Part shown: positions 1 through 8,054 of the stretch, piece by piece | Layout: every line of letters starts with the position of its first letter | Position numbering within the stretch: position 1 is the stretch's first letter | DNA from: an uncultured Bacteroidales bacterium | GTDB taxonomy: Bacteria; Bacteroidota; Bacteroidia; Bacteroidales; Paludibacteraceae | Length of the DNA stretch: 64,000 bases | Direction: 5' to 3' | NCBI GenBank assembly: GCA_946616535.1 | Contig: CAMOJA010000006.1 | Location: forward strand, 1 to 64,000 | The notes under the pieces: model-generated | The model's input: only the letters and a program-made list of their open reading frames with translations | Told to the model about the DNA's origin: nothing | Databases searched by the model: none | Position numbers and translations under genes: made by a program

Positions 1-153
1 TCCCCCGACTATGGACAGATTGCACACCTGTTACGCACCCGTGCGCCGGTCGCCGGCAATTAAAGCAAGCTTCAATCCCGCTGCCCCTCGACTTGCATGT
101 GTTAGGCCTGTCGCTAGCGTTCATCCTGAGCCAGGATCAAACTCTTCGTTGTA
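1..153 (-). rRNA. rrs: 16S ribosomal RNA, 5' end (partial)
   Basis: Read on the minus strand, positions 126-145 are the universal 16S 5' site AGAGTTTGATCCTGGCTCAG. It is followed by the usual GATGAACGCTAGCGACAGGC-type helix and the start of the V1 region. Only the first ~150 nt of the gene lie in the window; the rest continues off the left edge. The exact mature 5' end is estimated from the conserved sequence, not measured. Confidence 0.97.
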
Positions 154-221
154 AAAAGAAATTTATAAGATAGCTCAGAATAATCGAATTTATCAAGTGT
201 AGAATTTTTCGGGAACCTTTT

Positions 222-258
222 AATGTATCAGTTCGTGGCAAAGCCACGGACTTACATT
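222..258 (-). other. rRNA leader hairpin
   Basis: A two-part inverted repeat in the 16S leader: outer arms AATGTA (222-227) and TACATT (253-258), inner arms CGTGGC (234-239) and GCCACG (243-248) with loop AAA. It lies between the rRNA promoter and the mature 16S 5' end. It may be an RNase III or leader-processing structure, which is inference from its position. Confidence 0.45.
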
Positions 259-366
259 TCATTTCAGTTCTTGTACTACATCTTGTTATGAATAGACATT
301 CTTTCAAAGATCACTGTTTTGCTTGGGCTCGTTTGGAAGTGTTCCATTTTTGAGCGAAAGCGGATG

Positions 367-397
367 CAAAGGTACAACAAATTTTTGAATTGACCAA
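367..397 (-). promoter_or_regulatory. rRNA operon promoter
   Basis: On the minus strand TACCTTTG (367-374) is a -7 box, preceded by TTG (395-397) at a spacing of exactly 20 nt, which fits the Bacteroidota primary sigma factor consensus. A very A/T-rich stretch lies upstream. It sits about 215 nt ahead of the 16S start. The stretch 398-540 upstream holds no convincing gene. Confidence 0.75.
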
Positions 398-540
398 ATA
401 TTTTTGCATTTTTTTTATTTTTTTTTCACTTTTTTTTGAGGCTATTTTATAAAGTGCTGAAAATAAGCGATTTATGATTTTGCGTATTTTTGACGATTTT
501 GGGAGATTAGAGGCAATAGTGGATTTTTGGCATAAAAAAA

Positions 541-562
541 GCCCCCTTCGAGAAGAAGGAGA
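541..562 (-). terminator. Rho-independent terminator of the Omp28-like gene
   Basis: Minus-strand hairpin with arms CCCCCTTC (542-549) and GAAGGAG(A) (555-562) and a 5-nt loop, followed on the transcript by a run of seven T (534-540). It lies about 55 nt past the stop codon at 616. Region 563-615 contains a GC-rich GCGCGCGGGCGCGC stretch and nothing else recognisable. Confidence 0.65.
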
Positions 563-615
563 CTCTACGCACGTGTGTATAATAAGGAACGCGCGCGGGC
601 GCGCTACACGCGAGA

Positions 616-2019
616 CTAATCGAGTTCGCCAGAAAGGATGCATTTATTCATTCGGCGAACAGGAGCGGCACTTTGCGGAATGGTCAACGGGGCACCGGAA
701 AGATGAATTTCCGAGCCATTGTATGTTTTTCCATCGATTGTCCATCCTTCTTTATTGATAATCATGGAACCGGTATTGATCAGCCATTGCGCCTGGGGGT
801 TGAGATAGCCTTGGTTGAAATAGGACTTATCGGTAAAATAGAACTGGCTACCATATATCTGTGCTTTCTCGTCATCGCGGATACCGGCAATCACGGTATT
901 CGGTTCTTCAGAGGCGTTGATCTGGAAAGTACCGGTAGGCAAAGCAGGTTTATCCTCATAGGGCATAACCAGATAGAGTTGTACAAAGGGGATGCAAGGC
1001 GTTTTACCGACCGCAACGGAGTAAGAGGTGTTGTATGCCTGGATGGTCCACATAACAAGTCCATCGGACGGATACGATTCGCTGTAGGCATAAGAAACGG
1101 CGACTGTATCACGCTCTTTTTGTGAGAAGTCTTGAGGCGAAGAAGTAGCGTCCGGTTCGGGATAATAATCCGGAACGGGAACAGGTGTGATACCGCCGTG
1201 ACGGATGTCATCCCCACCCTTTGTGCCTTCCACGACGGGTTTCTGGGCGGCTTGCACGACAGGTTGGAACTCTTCGGAAAGGAAAGCGACGACCATACAA
1301 TTCTCCGGTACCCAAGCATCTTTGAGTGTGATGGTATATTCCATGGAATAACGCCGGTTAGCGCCCACCTTGAGCGGGTCCCCTTCTGCGGCTGACAGGA
1401 AAGCACGGACGGCATTCGTATGGCGGAACTCTTTCCAACCTTCAAAAGAATAATAGTAGTCGGCCTGGGAATCAATCATGCCGGATTCCTTGACCAGAAC
1501 CGTGAGATTAAGGAAAGGATAGTCCTTTTTGGATAAAGCGCCGGAGACCTTTATTTTCAGTTCGCGCGAAGAGGGATCGTAGGTGTTTTGGATATTCACA
1601 GACGCATAGGTCGTTTTTTCAAACTGCGCCTTGTCCACGTCGGGAAGATAGCTCGGATGGAAGGTTGTGGCACTACGTTTGAAGCCCTCCTCCAGGTAGG
1701 ACGTCTTTGCGCGGTTGATAGTCATAGTGGGTGCTCCTTTGACCTTGAGAGTATTCGTAATGGTCTTACTGCCAGCAACGGTAAAGTGGTCTTGGCTATA
1801 GCCGTAGTGATGGAGGATGAGGATGAAATTAGTGTCATTCTCCATGAAGTCATGGATACAATTCATGCCGTAAGGACAATAACCACAAGTTTGTCCGGTA
1901 AACTCCTCGATGAGGTGTTTCTTAGGGAAGGAATCGGGGATGGGTTCATCCTTGGGTCCGCAAGCCGTGAGCGCCAAGAAGGCAAAACTCAGCGCGAATA
2001 AAGGAAAGAAATGTTTCAT
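616..2019 (-). CDS. Omp28-like outer-membrane lipoprotein with CxxC motif
   Basis: 467 aa. A lipoprotein signal ends in the lipobox LTAC with Cys20 as the acylated residue. A thioredoxin-like N-terminal region follows with the motif CGYCPYG (Cys45, Cys48), as in Omp28-related proteins of Bacteroidales. The C-terminal ~250 residues are beta-rich with no recognised domain, and the protein has no cytoplasmic features. Its start overlaps the stop of the upstream gene by 4 nt (ATGA), so it is the last gene of an envelope cluster with a second Omp28-like lipoprotein and a DUF6029 barrel. The family is known as surface or outer-membrane proteins. A redox or disulfide role is only suggested by the CxxC. 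Confidence 0.8.
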   Translation of the reverse strand: MKHFFPLFALSFAFLALTACGPKDEPIPDSFPKKHLIEEFTGQTCGYCPYGMNCIHDFMENDTNFILILHHYGYSQDHFTVAGSKTITNTLKVKGAPTMTINRAKTSYLEEGFKRSATTFHPSYLPDVDKAQFEKTTYASVNIQNTYDPSSRELKIKVSGALSKKDYPFLNLTVLVKESGMIDSQADYYYSFEGWKEFRHTNAVRAFLSAAEGDPLKVGANRRYSMEYTITLKDAWVPENCMVVAFLSEEFQPVVQAAQKPVVEGTKGGDDIRHGGITPVPVPDYYPEPDATSSPQDFSQKERDTVAVSYAYSESYPSDGLVMWTIQAYNTSYSVAVGKTPCIPFVQLYLVMPYEDKPALPTGTFQINASEEPNTVIAGIRDDEKAQIYGSQFYFTDKSYFNQGYLNPQAQWLINTGSMIINKEGWTIDGKTYNGSEIHLSGAPLTIPQSAAPVRRMNKCILSGELD

Positions 2020-2543
2020 AAGATTGTATAAGTTTTTGAATCATTAACGATATATAAGATGCCGTTTTTCAGCACTTTACGGAAGGAGTTATCGGAAGAA
2101 GGAAGGTTTTCGATACCTTCGGCAGAATAGGTATAACGCACGCGGATGACGCGTGTGTCAGAGCCATCGGAAAAGGTATAAGTGATGGTGATGTCGGAGT
2201 TAGGCGCCGGATAATAATGGGCGTACCAGGAAGAGGGACCTGAAGGAGAAAAGTTCATGATTTGTTGCTTTTCGCTGTTTCCGTTCAGACACTGGCCGCA
2301 ACAAAACTGATCAGAGAGACCTGCATAAGGACGATCAATAGTGACCGTAAGCGGGCCAGAAGCCAACAAGTCACCCTCCAAAGTCATGGTGGGTTCTCCA
2401 GTAAGGATATCTATCTCCGCCTCCGTAACGGTGATATCCAGACCTTCCTCCGGCACATTGCCGTAGCCGTTAACAGAAAGGATGAGTGCGTGTGCGTTAA
2501 GGCACAGCAGGAGAAGGGGTAAAAGTAGAAATTTTCGTTTCAT
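2016..2543 (-). CDS. Small secreted protein with Bacteroidales C-terminal tail
   Basis: 175 aa. I chose the ATG at 2543 because it begins a clean signal peptide (MKRKFLLLPLLLLCLNAHA). The body is beta-rich with a cysteine cluster FCCGQC. The last ~30 residues (FRKVLKNGILYIVNDSKTY region) resemble the short C-terminal tail (a KVLRNGQ.YI.RDGKTY-type pattern) found on many Bacteroidales exported proteins, probably a type IX secretion or surface signal. It overlaps the upstream lipoprotein gene by 47 nt and the downstream one by 4 nt, so the three are probably translated from one mRNA. No function is recognised for the body. Confidence 0.7.
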   Translation of the reverse strand: MKRKFLLLPLLLLCLNAHALILSVNGYGNVPEEGLDITVTEAEIDILTGEPTMTLEGDLLASGPLTVTIDRPYAGLSDQFCCGQCLNGNSEKQQIMNFSPSGPSSWYAHYYPAPNSDITITYTFSDGSDTRVIRVRYTYSAEGIENLPSSDNSFRKVLKNGILYIVNDSKTYTIL

Positions 2544-3318
2544 AAGCATTCCAGATATAGTTATTTTGTGCATCGATGGCGATAGCCACGACGCTGTAGT
2601 TAGCGGGATCAGCTGTTTCGGGCAATACAAAGGTCGCACTATCACGGCCGTCCACCAGATAGCGTCCAAGAGGTTCGTCGTGCGCTGCGTCGCGCAGGAG
2701 ATGGCGGTGGACATAATGGGTACTAACCGAGCCATCCGGCATGGCTTGTACGCCGATGAGGCTGTCTTCTATGAGCCAGATTGCCAGCCGCGGAAGGAGG
2801 AGTTCAAAATCCGAGATGGTACAATGTGCCTTGAGCGAATGGGTCTGCGAGTCGTACGTCAGTTCCGCCGTGATATCCGGTGCATAAAGGGTGTCCGCCA
2901 TTGCCTGTCCAACAAGGTATGGCCAATCGGAAGCGTCCGAGAGATAGCCATCAGAGGACGGAAGGAGGTCTATATTGCCTATCGGAAAAGGCGTAGAAGG
3001 CGTGCCGCCGAGGAACTGATAGACGGTGTCCGCTGCGGGACAGGTGTAATCGTAAAGGCCTTGCGTAAAGGGGTTTGAGGCCGGATGGAGAGCGACGAGG
3101 ATGAGTTGGTCTCCATAAAGGGCTTGAAGCGAAGCGGCTGTTTGAGCAGCTTCAGGACAATTGACGCAACGGAATCCCGTAAAGTCCAGCAAGACATGCC
3201 TGCGGGTGGAGCCAATCGGCGCCGGGACGGGGATGAGTTGCTCCTGCTCGGGGATGATCTCACAGCCCGTGAAGAGCAGCGAGAGGGTTAAGATATATGT
3301 ACAGAAACGCTTTACCAT
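2497..3318 (-). CDS. Omp28-like lipoprotein, thioredoxin-like CVNC motif
   Basis: 273 aa. Lipobox FTGC with Cys19, then a thioredoxin-like segment (DFTGFRCVNCPEAAQ, Cys51/Cys54) and a beta-rich C-terminal half. The same architecture in shorter form occurs in the lipoprotein at 616-2019, so the cluster carries two CxxC surface lipoproteins. Its start overlaps the end of the DUF6029 barrel gene by 7 nt. It is likely anchored in the outer membrane and co-expressed with its neighbours. Activity is not predictable from sequence alone. Confidence 0.75.
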   Translation of the reverse strand: MVKRFCTYILTLSLLFTGCEIIPEQEQLIPVPAPIGSTRRHVLLDFTGFRCVNCPEAAQTAASLQALYGDQLILVALHPASNPFTQGLYDYTCPAADTVYQFLGGTPSTPFPIGNIDLLPSSDGYLSDASDWPYLVGQAMADTLYAPDITAELTYDSQTHSLKAHCTISDFELLLPRLAIWLIEDSLIGVQAMPDGSVSTHYVHRHLLRDAAHDEPLGRYLVDGRDSATFVLPETADPANYSVVAIAIDAQNNYIWNAYETKISTFTPSPAVP

Positions 3319-4970
3319 GAGAAGTTATAACTGAGTGTGAGTCCCTGCTGGCGGGGAATAAAACGACAGACGCCTCCGGAGCAATGGAATCCTTCGCGGG
3401 TCTTGGTATAACCGATGGAAAGGCGGTGCGCTCCGTTGGTATAAGTAGCGGAGAAAGAGTAGAAATGCTCATTCGTCGCTTCGGGGGCATGACCGATATT
3501 ATAGAGCCAATCAGCAGAGAGAGTGAGACAGCGGTAGAGCGTGAGCTCATAGAGGGCGAAGAGCCACTGGCCATCGAAATGCGGGGTATAGAGGTACTGG
3601 AGTTCGCCTCGCATGGAGACGTTGGAGTTGACCTGGAAACGTGCATCGAGGACCGCTATTCCTGAGCGGACAAGACCGCCATGGCCTTCAACGACGGTGA
3701 GATTGATGGTCTGGTACATAAGCATCGCATTGAGCCACCAGCGTTTGGAGAGACGTTTATTGAGTTCGATATTGATGTCCGTGTAATATTCGCCTTCGCG
3801 GGAAGTATCCATCGCCCAACTACCGGGACTCGCGAGGCCGCGGATATGCGAGGCTGCGAAGGCAAGGGTCGTACCATACTTACCGCCGAAACGGGACTTG
3901 CGGGGCCATGTATAGCGCAACTCGGTCTGGAAAGCCCATTCGCCGTCGGCATAGCGCGTGGCGTAGCCGTTGAGCGCCGGGAGATGGTAGGTATGCTGCT
4001 TATCGAACGCCGGCAGGAGGTTGAGTCGTCCGGCAACGCCGTAAAACTCGCTTTGCGAGCGGAAAGACATATTATCCGAGCGCTTCATCTGCGCCAGCAA
4101 AGAGAGTCCGCGGCGAGAATACGAGAGCGAAGCCAGGAGTGCGTCTCCGTGGCGGTAGGAGAAGTCATTCTCGGTTGCGGGGTTATTGGCCTTATAGGCA
4201 TATTCGACGAGGACGTCCCACCCTTTCCATTGCCACTCCGTGCGGACATCCCCTGCCCCCACCCACTGCGGGAGGTTATAGCGGTATAGATGTCCGTCAG
4301 AGACCGTGAGGATGGTATCCGGACGTTCGTAACGGGAGACATAAGAGCCACCGATCATGAAGTTCATGCCTAAGTCCTGCATTTTGGGAGACCAAGACTC
4401 GAAATGCAACTCGAGGTCGGCTCCAAGGACGGCGTCCCGGGTATAGTTCCAACCGAAGGCATGGTCCTTATAGCAGTTCCAGTAGCGGCGCTGCTTGCCG
4501 CCGAGGAGCGTCAGATGTACGCCACGATCGGGCATAAGGTCGAATTTTGCCCCGCGGAGAGCGCCATCGATGCCGAGCGAGCGGTCTTCGTAGAGGTTGA
4601 GAATGAGGCCCGAACCAAACTGCGCGTAGATGTCGCCGACGGTGAAATCGCCGAAATCGAAGTTCGCTTCAAGGCTGATATGGCTGATGCCATAGCCCTT
4701 GAAATCTGGGTCGTAGCCGGGCAAAGGCCACTGCGTCAGCTCTGCGCGGGTCGAGGCCCGAAGGCTGTGAAAATGCGCAGAGTTGGAATCGTTGAGATAA
4801 TGGACGGAGAAATCCACGTATGAGTTCGAGCCGTAGTACCAAGGCTTGTGCTCCAAAAGGCCGTCATGCTGGATGGCACCGGAAACATAGACGGTGTCGT
4901 TCGCCTTTAGCGTACAAAGTACAAGGCACAATGTACAAAGGAGGAGTATGGAGCGGAGAGAGGATTTCAA
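3312..4970 (-). CDS. DUF6029-type outer-membrane barrel protein
   Basis: 552 aa with an N-terminal signal (hydrophobic residues ~5-22), then alternating aromatic and polar strands typical of an outer-membrane beta-barrel. The C-terminus ends in aromatic residues (YNFSW). A conserved early block (FDFGDFTVGDIYAQFGSG) matches what I know of the DUF6029 family in Bacteroidota. It opens the envelope cluster that continues with the two Omp28-like lipoproteins. The signal-peptide h-region (LCTLCLVLCTL) is encoded by a GTACAAAG-type repeat at 4912-4940, so its sequence may be repeat-derived. Function is unknown. Confidence 0.7.
   Translation of the reverse strand: MKSSLRSILLLCTLCLVLCTLKANDTVYVSGAIQHDGLLEHKPWYYGSNSYVDFSVHYLNDSNSAHFHSLRASTRAELTQWPLPGYDPDFKGYGISHISLEANFDFGDFTVGDIYAQFGSGLILNLYEDRSLGIDGALRGAKFDLMPDRGVHLTLLGGKQRRYWNCYKDHAFGWNYTRDAVLGADLELHFESWSPKMQDLGMNFMIGGSYVSRYERPDTILTVSDGHLYRYNLPQWVGAGDVRTEWQWKGWDVLVEYAYKANNPATENDFSYRHGDALLASLSYSRRGLSLLAQMKRSDNMSFRSQSEFYGVAGRLNLLPAFDKQHTYHLPALNGYATRYADGEWAFQTELRYTWPRKSRFGGKYGTTLAFAASHIRGLASPGSWAMDTSREGEYYTDINIELNKRLSKRWWLNAMLMYQTINLTVVEGHGGLVRSGIAVLDARFQVNSNVSMRGELQYLYTPHFDGQWLFALYELTLYRCLTLSADWLYNIGHAPEATNEHFYSFSATYTNGAHRLSIGYTKTREGFHCSGGVCRFIPRQQGLTLSYNFSW
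4912..4940. repeat. GTACAAAG repeat encoding a signal-peptide core
   Basis: Plus strand reads GTACAAA, GTACAAGG, CACAAT, GTACAAAG in succession. On the minus strand it encodes the Leu/Cys/Thr-rich hydrophobic core of the DUF6029 protein signal peptide. Confidence 0.6.
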
Positions 4971-4986
4971 ATTTAGGATTTATGAT

Positions 4987-5457
4987 TTATTTGAGGTATT
5001 TGCGGATCTCGAGTTCTTCGCCGTCCATGTATCCGGCGTGGTTATAAACGATCTCTCCTTTGGAATTGAGGACAAAGAGATGCGGGACATTCTGGATGTT
5101 CATCGCCCTTTTGAGCGTACCGTTGGGGTCCAACAGGACGTGATACTCCCATCCGTTGCCGTCCACCAGAGGCATCACTTTCTGGGCATCCTGCGCCTGA
5201 TCAATAGAGACGATGTACATCTGCACACCCGTCTCATCCTGCCATTCGGGATAGAGGTCTTCGATGGCGTTGAGTTCGCGCATACAGGGCTTACACCAGG
5301 TCGCGAAGAAAGAGATGATCACCGGCTTGCCGGTTTTGGCGAGGTCTTCGATATTGACAGAACGTCCCTTTGGGTCCCGCAACGTGACATCCGGAAGGAC
5401 GGCATTGGCGGTTACCGCACAGAGGACAAAGAAGAGACTAAGAAAGAGTTTTTTCAT
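4987..5457 (-). CDS. TlpA-like periplasmic thioredoxin
   Basis: 156 aa. Signal peptide (residues 1-19), then a thioredoxin fold of the TlpA/ResA class with active site FFATWCKPC (Cys55, Cys58) and the cis-Pro region NVPHLFVLN. The length is normal for a single-domain periplasmic thioredoxin. It is expected to act as a thiol-disulfide reductase in the periplasm. It is encoded 16 nt after the DUF6029 gene and may reduce or isomerise disulfides in the neighbouring CxxC lipoproteins, which is inference from context. A DUF6029/TlpA/Omp28 neighbourhood suggests one functional unit. Confidence 0.85.
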   Translation of the reverse strand: MKKLFLSLFFVLCAVTANAVLPDVTLRDPKGRSVNIEDLAKTGKPVIISFFATWCKPCMRELNAIEDLYPEWQDETGVQMYIVSIDQAQDAQKVMPLVDGNGWEYHVLLDPNGTLKRAMNIQNVPHLFVLNSKGEIVYNHAGYMDGEELEIRKYLK

Positions 5458-5481
5458 ATACGAATATTTTTTGATGGCGGA

Positions 5482-6465
5482 TTACAGGCTGAGGACCTGG
5501 AGGGCCTGCCATTTATCGTCCTTGATATCTTTTTTCTCTTTGATGGCCTTGGAGAGAGGGACATAGATGACTTCTCCGTTTTGGAGTCCAACCATGATCG
5601 AGCGCTGCTCCTCGAGGAGCGCTTGTACTGCGGCACAGCCGAAACGGGAAGCGAGGATACGGTCAAAAGCCGTTGGCGAGCCGCCTCGTTGGAGGTGTCC
5701 CAGGATGGTGACACGCGTGCCGTACTCGGGATGGCTCTGCTCGATGACCTTCGCCACCGCCTGTGCTCCGCCGGGGATAGCGTGCTCCTGAACGAGGACG
5801 ATTCCGCTGTTTTTATGTTTGCGGCGTCCTTGTCCGATGGCCGCCTCTAACTGTTCCTCGAGGGTTGCGCGCTCGGGAATGATGGCCGCTTCGGCTCCTG
5901 CAGCGATGGCGGCATTGAGGGTAAGGAATCCGGCATCGCGTCCCATGACCTCGACGAGGAAGAGGCGTTCGTGGCTGGTTCCGGTGTCACGGAGTTTGTC
6001 CACACATTCGACGATGGTGTTGAGGGCCGTGTCGTAACCGATGGTGGAGTCCGTGCCCCAGAGGTCGTTGTCAATCGTACCGGGGATGCCGATAATAGGG
6101 ATATTATACTCTTGCGCGAACAGGCGAGCGCCGGTAAAAGTGCCATCGCCGCCGATGACGATAAGGGCGTCAATCTGCTCATTTTTGAGGGTCTCGTAGG
6201 CTCTTTTGCGTCCCTCGGGAGTCTTGAACTCCTCGCTGCGTGCGGATTTGAGGATCGTACCTCCGCGTTGGATGATTCCGCTCACATCCTGGGTCGTGAA
6301 CTCCTGAACCTCATCGTCCATGAGGCCTTTGTAGCCACGGAAGATGGCTTTGACGCGGATGTTATTAGCGATGGCAGCGCGGGTGACAGCCCGCACGGCA
6401 GCGTTCATACCAGGGGCATCGCCACCAGAGGTGAGTACCCCGATTGTTTTGATTTTATATTCCAT
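5482..6465 (-). CDS. pfkA: ATP-dependent 6-phosphofructokinase
   Basis: 327 aa, the standard length for bacterial PfkA. It has the N-terminal [12 protein letters not shown] nucleotide motif (residues ~14-25), GGDGTFTGA, and the catalytic PGTIDND. GGDGT in the ATP-type context supports ATP rather than pyrophosphate as phosphoryl donor. It phosphorylates fructose 6-phosphate in glycolysis. It is transcribed from its own promoter at 6515-6545, which lies within the 3' end of the upstream SprT-like gene. Its 5' UTR holds a 9-bp-arm palindrome shared with the leader at 10036. Confidence 0.96.
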   Translation of the reverse strand: MEYKIKTIGVLTSGGDAPGMNAAVRAVTRAAIANNIRVKAIFRGYKGLMDDEVQEFTTQDVSGIIQRGGTILKSARSEEFKTPEGRKRAYETLKNEQIDALIVIGGDGTFTGARLFAQEYNIPIIGIPGTIDNDLWGTDSTIGYDTALNTIVECVDKLRDTGTSHERLFLVEVMGRDAGFLTLNAAIAAGAEAAIIPERATLEEQLEAAIGQGRRKHKNSGIVLVQEHAIPGGAQAVAKVIEQSHPEYGTRVTILGHLQRGGSPTAFDRILASRFGCAAVQALLEEQRSIMVGLQNGEVIYVPLSKAIKEKKDIKDDKWQALQVLSL

Positions 6466-6480
6466 AATGATATGTTTTTA

Positions 6481-6500
6481 ATCGACCATTCATGGTCGAT
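6481..6500. repeat. Palindrome in pfkA 5' UTR
   Basis: ATCGACCAT-TC-ATGGTCGAT, perfect 9-bp arms. The following bases GCGTTAATT and the promoter resemble those upstream of the gene at 9279-10016, where CGACCAT-CA-ATGGTCG occurs at 10036-10051. It could be a leader stem-loop or an operator. Confidence 0.6.
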
Positions 6501-6503
6501 GCG

Positions 6504-6974
6504 TTAATTTTGTGCAAAGGTACTACTTTTTTTTGATTTACGCAAGAAATATGCCTCAATTTGTTCTTTTTTTTCCGGATAGAGTTCGAGAAGTTGCTCC
6601 TTGGAGAGGCGGTAAGAGATGGTTATATGTCGGTTGCCATCGGCATTGATGCGCGCCATCTCGCGGCGGAAGAGCCGGCCGTGGGAGGAGGTGTCGCGAA
6701 GCTGATTGACCGCGATATAATAATGGATCATCTCATGGAGGATGGTGTCCTGGATGAGGTCTTCGGGGAGGTCGATACGCGTGTTGATGCGGAGGACGAA
6801 GTTCTCGTTTCGGACCGGTCCGAAGAGCCATGAGCGACGGCGGGTAAAGGTCACTTTGCCAAGGAAAGTGCGGGCGTTCGAGAGTTTGATCGGAATCGGC
6901 GGCAGGGACGAAGCAAAGAAACGGGTGTTGAACTCGTCAAAGCAGGATTGTATGTACGGGATCGTCGGGGTCAC
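6504..6974 (-). CDS. SprT-like zinc metalloprotease-fold protein
   Basis: 156 aa. The zinc-binding HExxH motif HEMIH is at residues 80-84, with a probable third ligand His98 in SSHGRLFRREM, as in SprT/Spartan-like domains. No further domain is present. SprT-like proteins are metallopeptidase-fold proteins; Spartan acts on DNA-protein crosslinks, but the bacterial role is poorly known. The start overlaps the stop of the upstream 114-aa gene by 4 nt. The terminal 40 bp contain the pfkA promoter. Confidence 0.8.
   Translation of the reverse strand: MTPTIPYIQSCFDEFNTRFFASSLPPIPIKLSNARTFLGKVTFTRRRSWLFGPVRNENFVLRINTRIDLPEDLIQDTILHEMIHYYIAVNQLRDTSSHGRLFRREMARINADGNRHITISYRLSKEQLLELYPEKKEQIEAYFLRKSKKSSTFAQN
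6515..6545 (-). promoter_or_regulatory. pfkA promoter
   Basis: Minus strand TACCTTTG (6515-6522) with TTG (6543-6545) 20 nt upstream. It lies inside the 3' end of the SprT-like gene. Confidence 0.75.
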
Positions 6975-7315
6975 GTAAATGGATGCGCTACTTTGTAATC
7001 GTGTATAAGAGAGTTAAATTTCCAGGCACGCGAGGTGGCGTACGTCTTGCCGTTGGAGGCGACGTGTTTTGCGGCCTCGAAATCGGATTTCAGTTGGGCT
7101 TTGTCCTCGGGAGAGGTCATGAGTTTGAGTTGAGAGTTGGCATACTTGAAGGCAGCGGAGTTCCATTTCTGGCGAGGAGATTGATTTTTCTGGTAGTTTT
7201 CCTCGCGTGTACGGTAAAATTGCTTGCCGTTTCGCATGTAAAAATAGCCACTATCAAGGCCGTTGGTCTTGCCGTGGATTTGCTCGATGCCGGATGATGT
7301 TTTAATTTCTGACAT
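6971..7315 (-). CDS. Conserved small hypothetical protein (114 aa)
   Basis: 114 aa, polar, no signal peptide or membrane segment. The N-terminal segment (HGKTNGLDSGYFYMRNGKQ) and a Lys/Tyr-rich middle give a basic protein. It resembles small conserved Bacteroidales proteins that I cannot name. It is co-transcribed with the SprT-like gene (4-nt overlap) from the promoter at 7482-7512, across a leader containing a four-unit 11-bp tandem repeat. No function is assigned. Confidence 0.65.
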   Translation of the reverse strand: MSEIKTSSGIEQIHGKTNGLDSGYFYMRNGKQFYRTREENYQKNQSPRQKWNSAAFKYANSQLKLMTSPEDKAQLKSDFEAAKHVASNGKTYATSRAWKFNSLIHDYKVAHPFT

Positions 7316-7418
7316 AAAAAGAGGATTTTTTAAGGTATATTATATATAAATATATAATATAGTATTATACATAAATTTGGGCTCGTTTGGGGCGTAACAG
7401 GTAAGTTACGTTGGCTTT

Positions 7419-7462
7419 GACCGTCGTTTGACCGTCGCTTGACCGTCGTTTGACCGTCGTTC
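7419..7462. repeat. 11-bp tandem repeat x4 in a leader
   Basis: Four consecutive units GACCGTCGTTT, GACCGTCGCTT, GACCGTCGTTT, GACCGTCGTTC, between the promoter at 7482 and the start codon at 7315, so probably within the 5' UTR. A small hairpin (CGTAAC/GTTACG) lies next to it at about 7393-7410. Confidence 0.85.
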
Positions 7463-7481
7463 CAAGTCTTGAAATCGGGTG

Positions 7482-7512
7482 CAAAGGTACAACAAAAAAA
7501 TGGAATATGCAA
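7482..7512 (-). promoter_or_regulatory. Promoter of the 114-aa gene and SprT-like gene
   Basis: Minus strand TACCTTTG (7482-7489), TTG (7510-7512), spacing 20 nt. The sequence from the -7 box into the upstream region is nearly the same as at 8882 and 10068. Confidence 0.75.
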
Positions 7513-7690
7513 GAGAAATGGGGATTTTTTAAGAAAAATAGGCCACTTTATGCCGGAATAGGCAGATTTAGGCTGATTTTGGGCGGAATAGGCAGATTTA
7601 GGGAAGGGAAGCACCGCAAGTAAACCGCCCTAAGCCGGATGACATCCGGCATAATGGACGACGGAGATGCCGGATGACATCCGGCGGAAA
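7482..7690. repeat. Interspersed promoter-plus-upstream repeat, copy 1
   Basis: Shares with copies at 8882 and 10068 the promoter, a TTTTTTAAGAAAAATAGGCC segment, CACTTTATGCCG(G/A)AATAGGCA and GGGAAG(G)GGAAGCACCGCA. Copies 1 and 3 continue to share AAACCGCCCTAAGCCGGATG and the first GCCGGATGACATCCGGC palindrome. Copy 1 carries an internal duplication of the GGAATAGGCAGATTTAGG part. Confidence 0.85.
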
Positions 7691-7790
7691 AGAAGAAGGA
7701 ATCCGGCGGAAAAAGAAGAAAGAAAAAGCCGGAACTATCAGGAGGAAAAGAAGAAGCGAAAGCCGGCATAGGATGCCGGGATAATAAACG
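7633..7790. repeat. GCCGGATGACATCCGGC palindrome cluster A
   Basis: Two perfect copies of the 17-bp palindrome GCCGGATG-A-CATCCGGC, plus degenerate forms (ATCCGGCGGAAAA, GCCGGCATAGGATGCCGG) alternating with GGAAAAGAAGAAG purine tracts. A longer version is at 10190-10400. No gene is seen in 7700-8000. Confidence 0.8.
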
Positions 7791-7822
7791 AAGAAGATAA
7801 AAAGAAACAGAAGAAGACAGAG

Positions 7823-7853
7823 AAAAAAAACGCGCCAACGGTGAGATGGCGCG
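7823..7853 (-). terminator. Terminator-like hairpin
   Basis: Arms CGCGCCA (7831-7837) and TGGCGCG (7847-7853), followed on the minus-strand transcript by eight T (7823-7830). It lies ~200 nt past the stop of the membrane protein gene at 8055, so it may be a second terminator or a relic. The adjacent GCTCGCG/CGCGAGC hairpin at 7873-7895 recurs near 9150. Confidence 0.55.
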
Positions 7854-7928
7854 CACAGAACAACGAGGGGAAGGATCGCTCGCGGAACTCGCGAGCACAG
7901 GACAAAGCGGGGCGGGCGCGCAGGACAT

Positions 7929-7975
7929 CGAAGATTCCGAGATAACGATATACGATATATCGAGATATCGAAGGA
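7929..7975. repeat. 8-bp CG-phased tandem repeat, locus 1
   Basis: Degenerate units CGAAGATTC, CGAGATAA, CGATATA, CGATATAT, CGAGATAT, CGAAGGAA. It belongs to the same CGANATNT family found at 10448, 12469, 16537 and 18806. Confidence 0.75.
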
Positions 7976-8005
7976 AAGAAAAAGGAAGGGAGGGGAAAAG
8001 ATAAA

Positions 8006-8028
8006 CGCCCGAGGGGTTGGCTCGGGCG
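8006..8028 (-). terminator. Terminator of the 8055 membrane protein gene
   Basis: Perfect 8-bp arms CGCCCGAG (8006-8013) and CTCGGGCG (8021-8028) with a 7-nt loop, 27 nt past the stop codon. On the transcript it is followed by TTTATCTTTTCC. Confidence 0.65.
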
Positions 8029-8054
8029 AGATGTTAATAAACCATAAACGACAA

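Noticed and set aside
7548..7928. 126-residue Ser/Pro-rich open frame in the palindrome cluster
   Set aside because: Encoded by repeats and terminator hairpins; no promoter or conserved features.
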